This document shows positions 1 through 6,585 of a DNA stretch of 8,873 bases, piece by piece. This stretch comes from JBGOUJ01 sp041477005 (GTDB lineage: Bacteria; Acidobacteriota; Terriglobia; Bryobacterales; JACQDG01), in the NCBI GenBank assembly GCA_041477005.1, contig JBGOUJ010000315.1, positions 1 to 8,873 of the forward strand. The letters are read 5' to 3'. The notes beneath the pieces are model-generated. The model had not been told where the DNA came from. It did no database searches and worked only from the letters and a program-made list of their open reading frames with translations. A program made the position numbers and the translations under genes. Position 1 is the stretch's first letter; each line of letters starts with the position of its first letter.

Positions 1-985
1 GCTCGATCGCCCGGGCCAGCTCCTGCGGGCTGCGGGGGTCCACCGTCAAGCCGGCGTCTCCGACGACCTCGGGCATGGCCGACACGTTGGAAGTGAGCAC
101 CGGCGTGCCGGCTGCCATGGCCTCGAGCAGCGGCATCCCGAAGCCCTCGTAGAGCGACGGGAACACGAACACGGAAGCTCCGGCGTAAACGAGCGGCAAT
201 GCCTGCTGGGGTACGTAACCGATGGCCCGCACCCCGAAGTTCTTCTCGCGCTCCAACGAGCGCCGCAGGTCTTTGTTCTTCCAACCCGACGCCCCCGCGA
301 TCACCAGCGGATGGTCGCGGCGCAATTCCTCCGGGAGCAGACGGTAGGATTCGAGCAGAGTGTCCAGGTTCTTGCGCGGTTCCATCGCGCCCAGGAACAG
401 GATGTAGCGGTCCGGCAGGTCGTAGGCTCGCCGCTCCGGCTCGAGCGGCCCCGGGGGGAAAAACTCATCATCCACGCCGTGCGGGATCACCGTCACGTTC
501 TCCTCTTTAGCCCCGGCGCGCTCGACCAGGTCTCGCTTCACGGCCTCGGAAGGAACGATCACCCCGTCGAGCCGTGGCAGCACCGCCTGGACGAAATGCC
601 GGAAGTAGCGCACGTTGCTCGCCGTGTGGAACTCGGGCAGCAGCAGCGGCGTCGGATCGTGAATGAAGGAGGTCAGCTTGACGCGGCCCGGCGGATGGAG
701 CAGATGATTCGTGACGTGGAACAGATCGGCTCCCCGCGCCACCCACCACCCCAGCGGCAGCCGCAGGTAGTTCGCCGCCAGCAAGGCCCCGAGCCGCGAG
801 ACAGTCGCCGCCCGGGCGTAGTTGGATCTCTCATGACGATTGCGGCCGAGCGACGTGAGAAATGGGAACAGGGCCATCTTGTGCGGCCGGATGCGCGGCA
901 GCAGCCGGATCAGCAGCGAGTGATGATAGTTTTTCACCCCCGCGCTGCGCATCAGCAGGGGCGTAGCGTCGTAAACGACCCTCAC
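1..985 (-). CDS. Glycosyltransferase family 4, C-terminus cut by window edge
   Basis: This is a GT4 (GT-B fold) retaining glycosyltransferase, most likely adding a sugar from a nucleotide donor to a lipid-linked glycan on the cytoplasmic side of the membrane. The 328 codons present start VRVVYDATPLL, a usual N-terminal strand for the family. A short IPHGVDDEFF segment (about 167-176) follows, then LFLGAMEPRKNLDTLL at the start of the donor domain (about 196-211). The E-x7-E donor-site motif is EGFGMPLLE at residues 280-288, followed by AMAAGTPVL. The GTG start overlaps the TGA stop of the DUF2304 gene as GTGA, which fixes the start and implies translational coupling. Some 40-60 C-terminal residues should lie beyond the left edge. 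The family is clear; donor and acceptor cannot be read from the sequence. Confidence 0.9.
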   Translation of the reverse strand, partial: MRVVYDATPLLMRSAGVKNYHHSLLIRLLPRIRPHKMALFPFLTSLGRNRHERSNYARAATVSRLGALLAANYLRLPLGWWVARGADLFHVTNHLLHPPGRVKLTSFIHDPTPLLLPEFHTASNVRYFRHFVQAVLPRLDGVIVPSEAVKRDLVERAGAKEENVTVIPHGVDDEFFPPGPLEPERRAYDLPDRYILFLGAMEPRKNLDTLLESYRLLPEELRRDHPLVIAGASGWKNKDLRRSLEREKNFGVRAIGYVPQQALPLVYAGASVFVFPSLYEGFGMPLLEAMAAGTPVLTSNVSAMPEVVGDAGLTVDPRSPQELARAIE

Positions 986-1374
986 TTCGTTTCCCTGCCC
1001 GGTGTCTCGGTGTCTTTGTGGCTATCCAGTTCCCGGTTCAGCCGCTCGATCTCCCACTCGAGCATTCCCACTTTCTGGGCCAACTGAATGTTGTTGTCCT
1101 TGAGGCTGGAGACGACGGTCGAGTAGCGGAAGAAGGTGAAGAGAAACAGCGCACCGGCCAGCGCCACCAGCACCAGCGCCGGGTCGCGAACGCCAATCCA
1201 TTCGCCGAGCGTGGCCATGGCCCGGTCCGAGAGGCACAGCGCCAGCAGCAGCAGCGCCGCGCCCAGCCAGGTCATCGAATATTCGACCCGGATGTGCTCC
1301 CGCCGCACCGCCCGCACCACCTGCGCGATCAACCCCAGGCTCAGCACGGCGACGATGATGCGGAAGCGTGGCAT
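982..1374 (-). CDS. DUF2304 small membrane protein with C-terminal leucine zipper
   Basis: This 130-residue protein looks like the DUF2304 family, which commonly sits beside DPM1-like GT2 genes. Three hydrophobic segments are visible at about residues 5-22, 33-49 and 65-82. The tail from about 88 to 117 is a predicted coiled coil: L91, L98, L105 and L112 fall every seven residues, as do V102, I109 and L116. The last dozen residues are polar. The gene begins 3 bases after the stop of the GT2 gene and its stop overlaps the next GTG start, so it belongs firmly to the operon. No catalytic motif is seen. A role as membrane anchor or partner of the adjacent GT2 is inferred from its layout, which resembles eukaryotic DPM3 (membrane spans plus coiled coil). 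Confidence 0.85.
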   Translation of the reverse strand: MPRFRIIVAVLSLGLIAQVVRAVRREHIRVEYSMTWLGAALLLLALCLSDRAMATLGEWIGVRDPALVLVALAGALFLFTFFRYSTVVSSLKDNNIQLAQKVGMLEWEIERLNRELDSHKDTETPGRETK

Positions 1375-1377
1375 TCT

Positions 1378-2115
1378 CTACCGCCGCCGGCCCATGTGGA
1401 AGCGGCGCTCGTACTTGAGGACGTTCACCAGCACCCCGAGCAACACCCGGAACATATAGTAAACCGCCTGAAGCGACCCGATGGTCGAGCGACCGGCGCG
1501 GCGCGGAAACATCTGGACCGGCACCTCGCAAAATCGCAGAGCCTTGCGCTGCAGCACCACCAGGGCCTCGATCTCCGGATACTCCAGCGGAAAGCTGCGG
1601 CTGAAGACTTCGAGCGCCCGGCGGTTCACGGCGGCGAAGCCGGAAGTCGGGTCGGTGATGCGCCTGCCCAGAATCGGATACAGCACCAGCGAAAACACCA
1701 GGCCCCCCAGCCGCCGCACCCATTGGACGCGGTAGCCGTTCGGCTTCAGGAAGCGCGAGCCGGTGACCATGTCGAAGCCGTCGGAGCGCAGTTTCTCCAG
1801 CAGGACGGGGATTTCGGCCGGGTTGTGCTGGCCGTCGGAATCGACCCGCACCACGCAGTCGTAGCCGTGCTCGAAGGCGAAGCGATAGCCGGTCTGCACC
1901 GCCCCGCCCAGGCCCAGGTGATGGGGCAGACGCAGCAGCTCGGCCCCGGCCTCGCGGGCCACTTGGGCGGTGCCGTCGATCGAGCCGTCGTCGATCACCA
2001 CCACCGGCGCCTGCGGCGCCACGCGGCGCACCGCCTCGACCACCTCCCCCACCGAACCCTCTTCGTTGTAGGCAGGGATGATCACCATCAGCGCGTGCTG
2101 GTCTTGTTCGCTCAC
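1378..2115 (-). CDS. DPM1-like glycosyltransferase family 2
   Basis: This GT2 (GT-A fold) enzyme of 245 residues resembles dolichyl/polyprenyl-phosphate sugar synthases, which transfer a sugar from a nucleotide donor to a polyprenyl phosphate. Visible motifs are VIIPAYNEEGSV at the N-terminus, VVIDDGSIDGT, and the metal-binding RVDSDGQHNP. Further on, DPTSGFAAVNRRAL precedes the acceptor-side EYPEIEALV. The C-terminus has a hydrophobic stretch (YYMFRVLLGVLVNVL) followed by a very basic tail, which may lie against the membrane. The GTG start overlaps the upstream stop as GTGA, the same arrangement as at 982-985. An internal ATG at 2086-2088 (MVIIPAYNEE) is the alternative start. An open frame extends further upstream but lies inside the neighbouring gene. 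The DPM1-like fold is secure; the sugar is not known. Confidence 0.88.
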   Translation of the reverse strand: MSEQDQHALMVIIPAYNEEGSVGEVVEAVRRVAPQAPVVVIDDGSIDGTAQVAREAGAELLRLPHHLGLGGAVQTGYRFAFEHGYDCVVRVDSDGQHNPAEIPVLLEKLRSDGFDMVTGSRFLKPNGYRVQWVRRLGGLVFSLVLYPILGRRITDPTSGFAAVNRRALEVFSRSFPLEYPEIEALVVLQRKALRFCEVPVQMFPRRAGRSTIGSLQAVYYMFRVLLGVLVNVLKYERRFHMGRRR

Positions 2116-3125
2116 CCTTGCAACGCCACGTCGCGGGCGGAAATGGAATGCCGGCGCAGCAGCCGCCAGAAAGCCCAGCCGGAAAGCACCGGCTTCCCCG
2201 CGCGACGCCGTTTGGCGAGCAGAGCCGGCAGCTTGCGCAGCGCCTCGAAATTGGCCGAAGCGACTATTATGCCAAGTTTCCACCACTTTTCCTCGCCTCG
2301 GCGGAATTCGGCCGCCAGGCCCCGGCCCGTCGCCAGGCCCCACAGGTGCATTGCGTAGCGGACCACGGAAAACAGCGGCACCGCCGGCCAGACCCAGAGC
2401 GGGAAATTCTTGATGACCGTGTACAGCCGGTTTCGCTCCACGTAAAAAGCCTTGGCCCGGGAGGCGCGGCCGGCCGATCCCGAGTACTGATGGTAGACTA
2501 CGGCCGCCGGGGCGTAGAGGCATCGCCAGCCGGCCCGGCGCGCCCGCAGGCCCAGATCCGTGTCTTCGCAATACAAGAAGAAATCGGCGTCGAACAGCCC
2601 GACCTGCTCGAGCATCGCCCGCCGGTAGAGCGCGGCGCAGGCGCTGGGGAAGAGCACTTCCTCGGGCGAGCTGAAGTCCGCGGCCGGTTTCATCCACCCT
2701 CGCTGCTTGCTGCTGCCGTCCAGGTAAACCTGCATGCCCGCGGAATCGAGCCGCTCAGGCAGCGGCGAGAGCCGGATCTGCGAGGCGCCCATGCCCACGC
2801 CCGGGTCGTCGCGGCAGGCCGCGAGGAGCTCTTCGAGCCATCGCGGATCGGGGATGGCGTCGTCGTTCAGCGTGCAAAGGAATTCGCCGCGGGAGGCGTC
2901 GATCCCCTGGTTCACCGCCCCGCCGAAGCCGAGGTTTTCCCGGTTCTCGATCAGGCGAACGCCATCGGGAAGGCCCACCTGCCGGGCCACGCCCCGGCCG
3001 CTGTTATCCACTACGATCACTTCGAAATCGGGGAAGTTCTGCGCGCCGAGCGCCCGCAGGCATTCCCGGAGGTTCTCGCCGCCTTCGAGCGTGGGAACAA
3101 TGACGGTGGCTAGCGGGGATGGCAA
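2112..3125 (-). CDS. Glycosyltransferase family 2, rhamnosyltransferase-like
   Basis: This GT2 enzyme of 337 residues resembles WbbL/RfbF-type rhamnosyltransferases of O-antigen and exopolysaccharide synthesis. The N-terminus reads ATVIVPTLEGGENL, followed by VIVVDNSG (about 36-43), IENRENLGFGGAVNQG (about 59-74) and the metal-binding NDD at 87-89. The probable catalytic ED is at 187-188 within YCEDTDLGLRARRAGW. Near 212-218 the family motif appears as YHQYSGSAG. A hydrophobic stretch around 243-265 may touch the membrane. The start is TTG, chosen because no ATG or GTG lies in frame upstream of the conserved N-terminus and AGGAGG stands 12 bases upstream. It is the first gene of the minus-strand operon. 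Family confidence is high; rhamnose as substrate is only suggested by resemblance. Confidence 0.9.
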   Translation of the reverse strand: MPSPLATVIVPTLEGGENLRECLRALGAQNFPDFEVIVVDNSGRGVARQVGLPDGVRLIENRENLGFGGAVNQGIDASRGEFLCTLNDDAIPDPRWLEELLAACRDDPGVGMGASQIRLSPLPERLDSAGMQVYLDGSSKQRGWMKPAADFSSPEEVLFPSACAALYRRAMLEQVGLFDADFFLYCEDTDLGLRARRAGWRCLYAPAAVVYHQYSGSAGRASRAKAFYVERNRLYTVIKNFPLWVWPAVPLFSVVRYAMHLWGLATGRGLAAEFRRGEEKWWKLGIIVASANFEALRKLPALLAKRRRAGKPVLSGWAFWRLLRRHSISARDVALQG

Positions 3126-3137
3126 GGGTAAGGTAGG

Positions 3138-3143
3138 CCTCCT
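3138..3143 (-). promoter_or_regulatory. Shine-Dalgarno site supporting a TTG start
   Basis: A full AGGAGG on the minus strand stands 12 bases before the TTG at 3125. The spacing is longer than usual. No ATG, GTG or nearer TTG lies in frame between them, so the site supports the TTG as the start of the first operon gene. Confidence 0.55.
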
Positions 3144-3180
3144 GGCCCGCCACGCCGGTCCGGCGACGCCGGCCCAACCA

Positions 3181-3200
3181 GTAGGATATTATCATCCTAC
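3181..3200. promoter_or_regulatory. 20-base inverted repeat in the divergent intergenic region
   Basis: GTAGGAT and ATCCTAC form perfect 7-base arms around ATTATC. The right arm ends 5 bases before the ATG of the plus-strand GT4 gene. It stands in the 80 bases separating two divergent glycosyltransferase units, so it could be an operator or a 5' hairpin covering the start. TATTAT inside it could serve as a -10 for the plus strand, but no good -35 lies 17 bases upstream. A second, G+C-rich inverted repeat (CCGGCG-A-CGCCGG) is at 3160-3172. The repeats are plain to see; their function is inferred. Confidence 0.45.
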
Positions 3201-3205
3201 CCGTC

Positions 3206-4345
3206 ATGGCCTGCGCTCTGCGTATCGGTGTCAACGCCCTGTACCTGATCCCCGGCGGCGTGGGCGGCACCGAAATCTATCTGCGCAATCTGCTGGCGGC
3301 GCTGGCCGAGATTGACCCGATGGATCAATACTACGTCTTCCTGAACGCCGAGACCGCCTCGGCCGACCCGCCGCTCGAGCCGAAGGCCGCCAATTTCCAC
3401 GCCGTGCGCTGCCCGATCCGCGCTGTCAACCGGCCGTCCCGCCTGCTGTGGGAACAGCTCGCGCTGCCTCTGCAAGCCGCCCGCCGCCGGCTCGACGTGC
3501 TCTTCTCCCCCGGCTTCACCTCGCCGCTGCTGACGCCGGGGTGCGCGAAGGTCACGGTGATCCACGATATGCAACACGCCCGCCGCCCGGAAAACTTCGG
3601 GCGCCTGGAGCGAGCCGCCTGGCGAGCGACGGTGTGGATCTCGGCGCGCTTTTCGAAGCAGGTAATCACGGTCTCGGAGAGCTCGCGCCGCGACATCGAG
3701 GCGGTTTACCGTCTCGCTCCCGGCCGCGTCCAGGTGATTCGCCACGGCGTGGAGCCGGCTTTCTTCGACCTGGCTGGCGATGCGGGGCTGACCCGGGCGG
3801 TGGAGCAGCCTTACTTGCTGTCGGTCTCGACCATCCATCCCCACAAGAACTGGTCGCGCTGGCTGGAGGCTTACCGGCAGCTCGTGGCCGAGGGCTATCC
3901 CCACCACCTGGTCATCGCCGGCCTGCAGGGAAAATACTCGCAAGAGCTGGCGCGCTTGATCGAAGCCGGGGGGCTAGCCGAGCGCGTCCACGCGACCGGC
4001 TGGCTCCCCCGCCGCGAGCTGCTGGCGCTGTTCCGATTCGCCGGCGCCCTGGTCTTCCCGTCCACTTTCGAAGGCTTCGGCATGCCCCTACTGGAGGCGA
4101 TGGCCGCGGGCATTCCGGTGGCTTGCTCCGACATCCCCGCCCTCCGCGAGGCTGCCGGTGAAGCAGCTTTGTTCTTCGATCCGCAATCGCCCGACGCCAT
4201 CGCCGCCGCCGTCCGCCGCCTGCTGGCGGACGCCGACCTGCGCCGCCGCCTGATCGAGCGAGGCCGCGAAAACGCCGCCAACTTTTCCTGGACCCGCGCC
4301 GCCGAGCAGACCCTGGCCGCGCTCCGCAAGGCCGCCGCCAGTTGA
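3206..4345 (+). CDS. Glycosyltransferase family 4
   Basis: This full-length GT4 enzyme of 379 residues is a retaining, GT-B fold, nucleotide-sugar-dependent transferase for polysaccharide assembly. The N-terminal loop reads GGVGGTEIYLRNLL (17-30), where the glycine-rich turn meets the donor. The mid part has VTVIHDMQH (about 116-124), VITVSESSRRDI and VIRHGVEPAFF. The donor domain opens with LSVSTIHPHKNW. The E-x7-E motif is EGFGMPLLE at 289-297, followed by AMAAGIPVACSD. It is divergent from the minus-strand operon and close in motifs to the GT4 at the left edge, so the two may be distant paralogues that add successive sugars. No Shine-Dalgarno site is visible before the ATG, so the message may be leaderless or the start may be at a later codon. 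The tRNA follows after 61 bases. Confidence 0.9.
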   Translation: MACALRIGVNALYLIPGGVGGTEIYLRNLLAALAEIDPMDQYYVFLNAETASADPPLEPKAANFHAVRCPIRAVNRPSRLLWEQLALPLQAARRRLDVLFSPGFTSPLLTPGCAKVTVIHDMQHARRPENFGRLERAAWRATVWISARFSKQVITVSESSRRDIEAVYRLAPGRVQVIRHGVEPAFFDLAGDAGLTRAVEQPYLLSVSTIHPHKNWSRWLEAYRQLVAEGYPHHLVIAGLQGKYSQELARLIEAGGLAERVHATGWLPRRELLALFRFAGALVFPSTFEGFGMPLLEAMAAGIPVACSDIPALREAAGEAALFFDPQSPDAIAAAVRRLLADADLRRRLIERGRENAANFSWTRAAEQTLAALRKAAAS

Positions 4346-4384
4346 CAGCGTTTCGAGTGGTCTGCAAGAAATGAAGAGCGCTAT

Positions 4385-4390
4385 TATAGT
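4385..4390 (+). promoter_or_regulatory. Possible -10 box of the tRNA-Asn promoter
   Basis: TATAGT, overlapping TATTAT at 4382-4387, stands about 16 bases before the tRNA 5' end, the right distance for a -10 with a short leader. The segment 17 bases upstream (CTGCAA) matches only 3 of 6 -35 positions. The AT-rich patch stands out between G+C-rich neighbours. Confidence 0.3.
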
Positions 4391-4406
4391 AAGTTCTTGC
4401 CATTGC

Positions 4407-4480
<74 letters not shown>

Positions 4481-4492
4481 CAAATAAACTAC

Positions 4493-4540
4493 CGTTTCAA
4501 ATCTGGAACTTACAAGCCACCCCAGTTCAACACTCGAACT
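4493..4540 (+). repeat. 48-base imperfect direct repeat, copy 1 (3' of tRNA-Asn)
   Basis: This copy begins 15 bases after the tRNA and matches 6849-6896 at 40 of 48 positions without gaps. The last 22 bases, from ACCCC to CGAACT, differ at only one. The two copies have the same orientation and bracket the TetR/GT1 cassette. AGTTC and GAACT form a small inverted repeat at the end of this copy. It may be an attachment-site remnant or a dispersed genomic repeat. The remaining bases from 4541 to 4664 hold nothing recognised. Confidence 0.7.
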
Positions 4541-4664
4541 CGCCGTTTAATGAATGGCCAACATTCGGATTCGACCGACGCGATTCTCAGTCCAGCCAGA
4601 ACAGCGCTATAGGCTCAGCACATCGACTCTCGCAAGGGCGGGCGCGAAGGGAAGAGACTCCGCA

Positions 4665-5937
4665 CTACGCACCTAAACCACAATGCGCAGCCAGCGCTTC
4701 CATTTCCGAGACGGCACGGTCTTCCTTCACATCACGCGCAATGACCGTGGCCAGCCGCTGCGCGGCTTGACGGAAGCCGGGCTCCTCAAGCACGCGGCGG
4801 ATTGCAGCGGCGATCCGCGCGGGGCTCGCACTCGGTGAGAGCGAAAGCCCGGCGCCGGCCACTTCAATCCGTGCGGCATTGTCTTTTTGGTCACGCCCGA
4901 ACGGCATTACCACGAGCGGTAAACCGTGCGCCAGCGCCTTCATCACGGTGCCGTGACCGCCGTGGCACACTACTGCCGACACGAGCGGCAACAGAGCAGC
5001 GTGCGGAGCGGATCGGACGACAGTCACGTTGCGAGGACAGCGCGCAGCTGGTGGATCAATCTCGCCGAACATTGCGAATCCACGCACCGGCAGGGCCCCC
5101 AGCGCCTCGACGATGGCAGCGAAGGTTTTTTCCTGACGTTGGTACGTCGAGCCGAGCGAGACGGCGACCACGGGATCTGTTGAATCCTCGCGCCAAGGTG
5201 ACGTCCAGCGATCCGGCCATCCTGGGTCATCGAGCTGGGGCCCGACATATCGCACCTGCTCCGGCAGTCCCGCAGGAACGAAATCGAACTCGCGCGAGGT
5301 GAGGATGAGGCGGCGGGACAGTCTTTGGAATTGATCGAAGACGTCGCGAACCAGCGGCAGCCCGAGTTGCTGCCTCGCCGCATTCAGCGGCTCAAGCCCG
5401 AAACGGAACATGCGCCGCATGACGCCGCGGAGAGCGCGGTCACGCATTCGCCCGAGTGGCCCATGTGGGGCGCAGTCCCAAACCGAACGGCGTCACTCCG
5501 TCAACCGGAGGGTGAATCAGAAAATGGACGAGCAGCGCGGCCGGAAGCCCGGACTTCTCCGCTCCGGCCATGGCTCCAAAAGACAGGCAGTCAACCGCAA
5601 GCGCGTCCGGGCGAACGCGCTCGATCGCATCGATTACATCGCGCGCGTAAGCGGCCGCCGGTCCGAACATCAGGCGCTCTCCGACTCGGCGGACCTGGGC
5701 CGGCGGGAATGCCGGCTCCCAATCGCGAATGACGTCGGCCCGCCGGTCGCGCATGTTTTGCTGCGGAGCGTGGACGAAGGCGTGAAAGCGACACCCGGCA
5801 CTCACCGCCTCACGTTCGACCGAGCGGTCGGCCAGGACGTGGACATCATGACTGCGCATGGCCAGGCGCCGCGCGATCGACATCTGCGCTGGAACGTTAC
5901 CTCCGCCCTCCACCATGACGAACAGGAATCTCTTCAT
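4665..5937 (-). pseudogene. GT1 (MGT/UGT-type) glycosyltransferase, broken by a frameshift
   Basis: Two overlapping frames make one GT1 enzyme of the macrolide/UGT type, which glycosylates small hydrophobic acceptors. The first frame (5937 to 5440) starts MKRFLFVMVEGGGNVPAQ. The second (continuing to 4665) has VVAVSLGSTY, then the donor-binding HGGHGTVMKALAHGLPLVV and GRDQKDNAARIE near its end. Near 5467-5470, GGGG on the plus strand (CCCC in the gene) appears to hold one base too many. Removing it joins LGLRP to HGPLGRMRDRAL and gives 423 codons, normal for the family. The ATG at 5935-5937 is preferred over an in-frame one at 5961 because GGAGG stands 5 bases before it. Its first 41 bases overlap the TetR gene, so the two are one transcript. 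The break falls inside the N-terminal domain, not at the domain boundary, which argues against a natural two-subunit enzyme. A sequencing error is possible. Confidence 0.8.
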
Positions 5938-6547
5938 TTCCCCCTCCAAAGTGGCGGGCAATTGCGGTCACCAGATCGCTCATGCGCGCCGTGGTTAATG
6001 CCCGGCTCATCCCTAAATCACGACGATAAAGCTTCCAGACATAGAAGTCGGTTGCGCCAAACAAAAGAAGTATCCGGCGCTCGCGTTCCCCTCCGCGCGC
6101 ACATCCGATCAGGCCGGCGAAGCAGGTTTCGATCCATTCGCGGTGGCGGGCACGCGCCTGATCGAACAGCTCTTTGATCAGTGGAAACTGATCCTCCTGC
6201 GTCACACCGCGCCAGTTCAAGTCCCCCATATCTTCGTAGCTCGCAACGATGGTACCCACGATCGCGGCGATGTCGCCGGACGCACTCACCTTGCGAGCGT
6301 TGAAGATCAACACCATCTGCCTCTTCGCCGCTTGCGTAAAAACCTGCTCCTTCGAGCCGAAGCGCCGGAGAACCGTTTGCAAAGTTACGCCTGCCACGGC
6401 GGCGATAGCCTGCAGCGTCACCTCCGAAAACGGCCGCGAGCGAAATAGCCCTATGGCCGCGTCCTGGATCCTTTGGGCCGTGCGCTCCGCCGCCTCGCCG
6501 CGGGCGCCCATGCGGTACGACCGCTTCCTGGGAGCAACATTTCTCAT
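5897..6547 (-). CDS. TetR-family transcriptional regulator
   Basis: This 216-residue regulator has the TetR N-terminal DNA-binding domain: RIQDAAIGLFRSRPFSEVTL followed by the helix-turn-helix QAIAAVAGVTLQTVLRRFGSK at about residues 46-66. The remaining roughly 140 residues form the variable ligand-binding and dimer part, which I cannot assign to a ligand. A basic stretch (RKRS) precedes the domain, and M13 is an alternative start. The gene overlaps the GT1 glycosyltransferase by 41 bases, so it probably represses its own operon and responds to the compound that the enzyme modifies. A strong promoter lies just upstream with its -10 only 9 bases from the ATG and no Shine-Dalgarno site, so translation may be leaderless. 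Confidence 0.9.
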   Translation of the reverse strand: MRNVAPRKRSYRMGARGEAAERTAQRIQDAAIGLFRSRPFSEVTLQAIAAVAGVTLQTVLRRFGSKEQVFTQAAKRQMVLIFNARKVSASGDIAAIVGTIVASYEDMGDLNWRGVTQEDQFPLIKELFDQARARHREWIETCFAGLIGCARGGERERRILLLFGATDFYVWKLYRRDLGMSRALTTARMSDLVTAIARHFGGGNEEIPVRHGGGRR

Positions 6548-6556
6548 CGCTAATTG

Positions 6557-6585
6557 ATATTAGTCTAGCTAACATTAAATGTCAA
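6557..6585 (-). promoter_or_regulatory. Promoter of the TetR/GT1 operon with a possible operator
   Basis: On the minus strand TTGACA (6580-6585) and TAATAT (6557-6562) are separated by exactly 17 bases. The expected transcription start lies 1-3 bases before the ATG at 6547. An imperfect inverted repeat, ATATTAGT-CTA-GCTAACAT at 6557-6575 with 6 of 8 arm positions paired, covers the -10 and spacer. That is the position of a TetR-type operator, so self-repression is likely. The promoter is clear; the operator is inferred. Confidence 0.65.

Noticed and set aside
1018..2358. A 446-codon open frame on the plus strand across the GT2 genes
   Set aside because: Its product is rich in His, Gln, Arg and Ala with no family motif, and it lies antisense to three genes with clear motifs. 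It reflects G+C-rich codon bias.
2118..3113. A 331-codon plus-strand open frame antisense to the rhamnosyltransferase-like gene
   Set aside because: The product has no recognisable motif and mirrors the real gene almost end to end.
4342..4347. TTGACA as a -35 for the tRNA promoter
   Set aside because: It is 34 bases from the nearest -10-like sequence and overlaps the GT4 stop codon.
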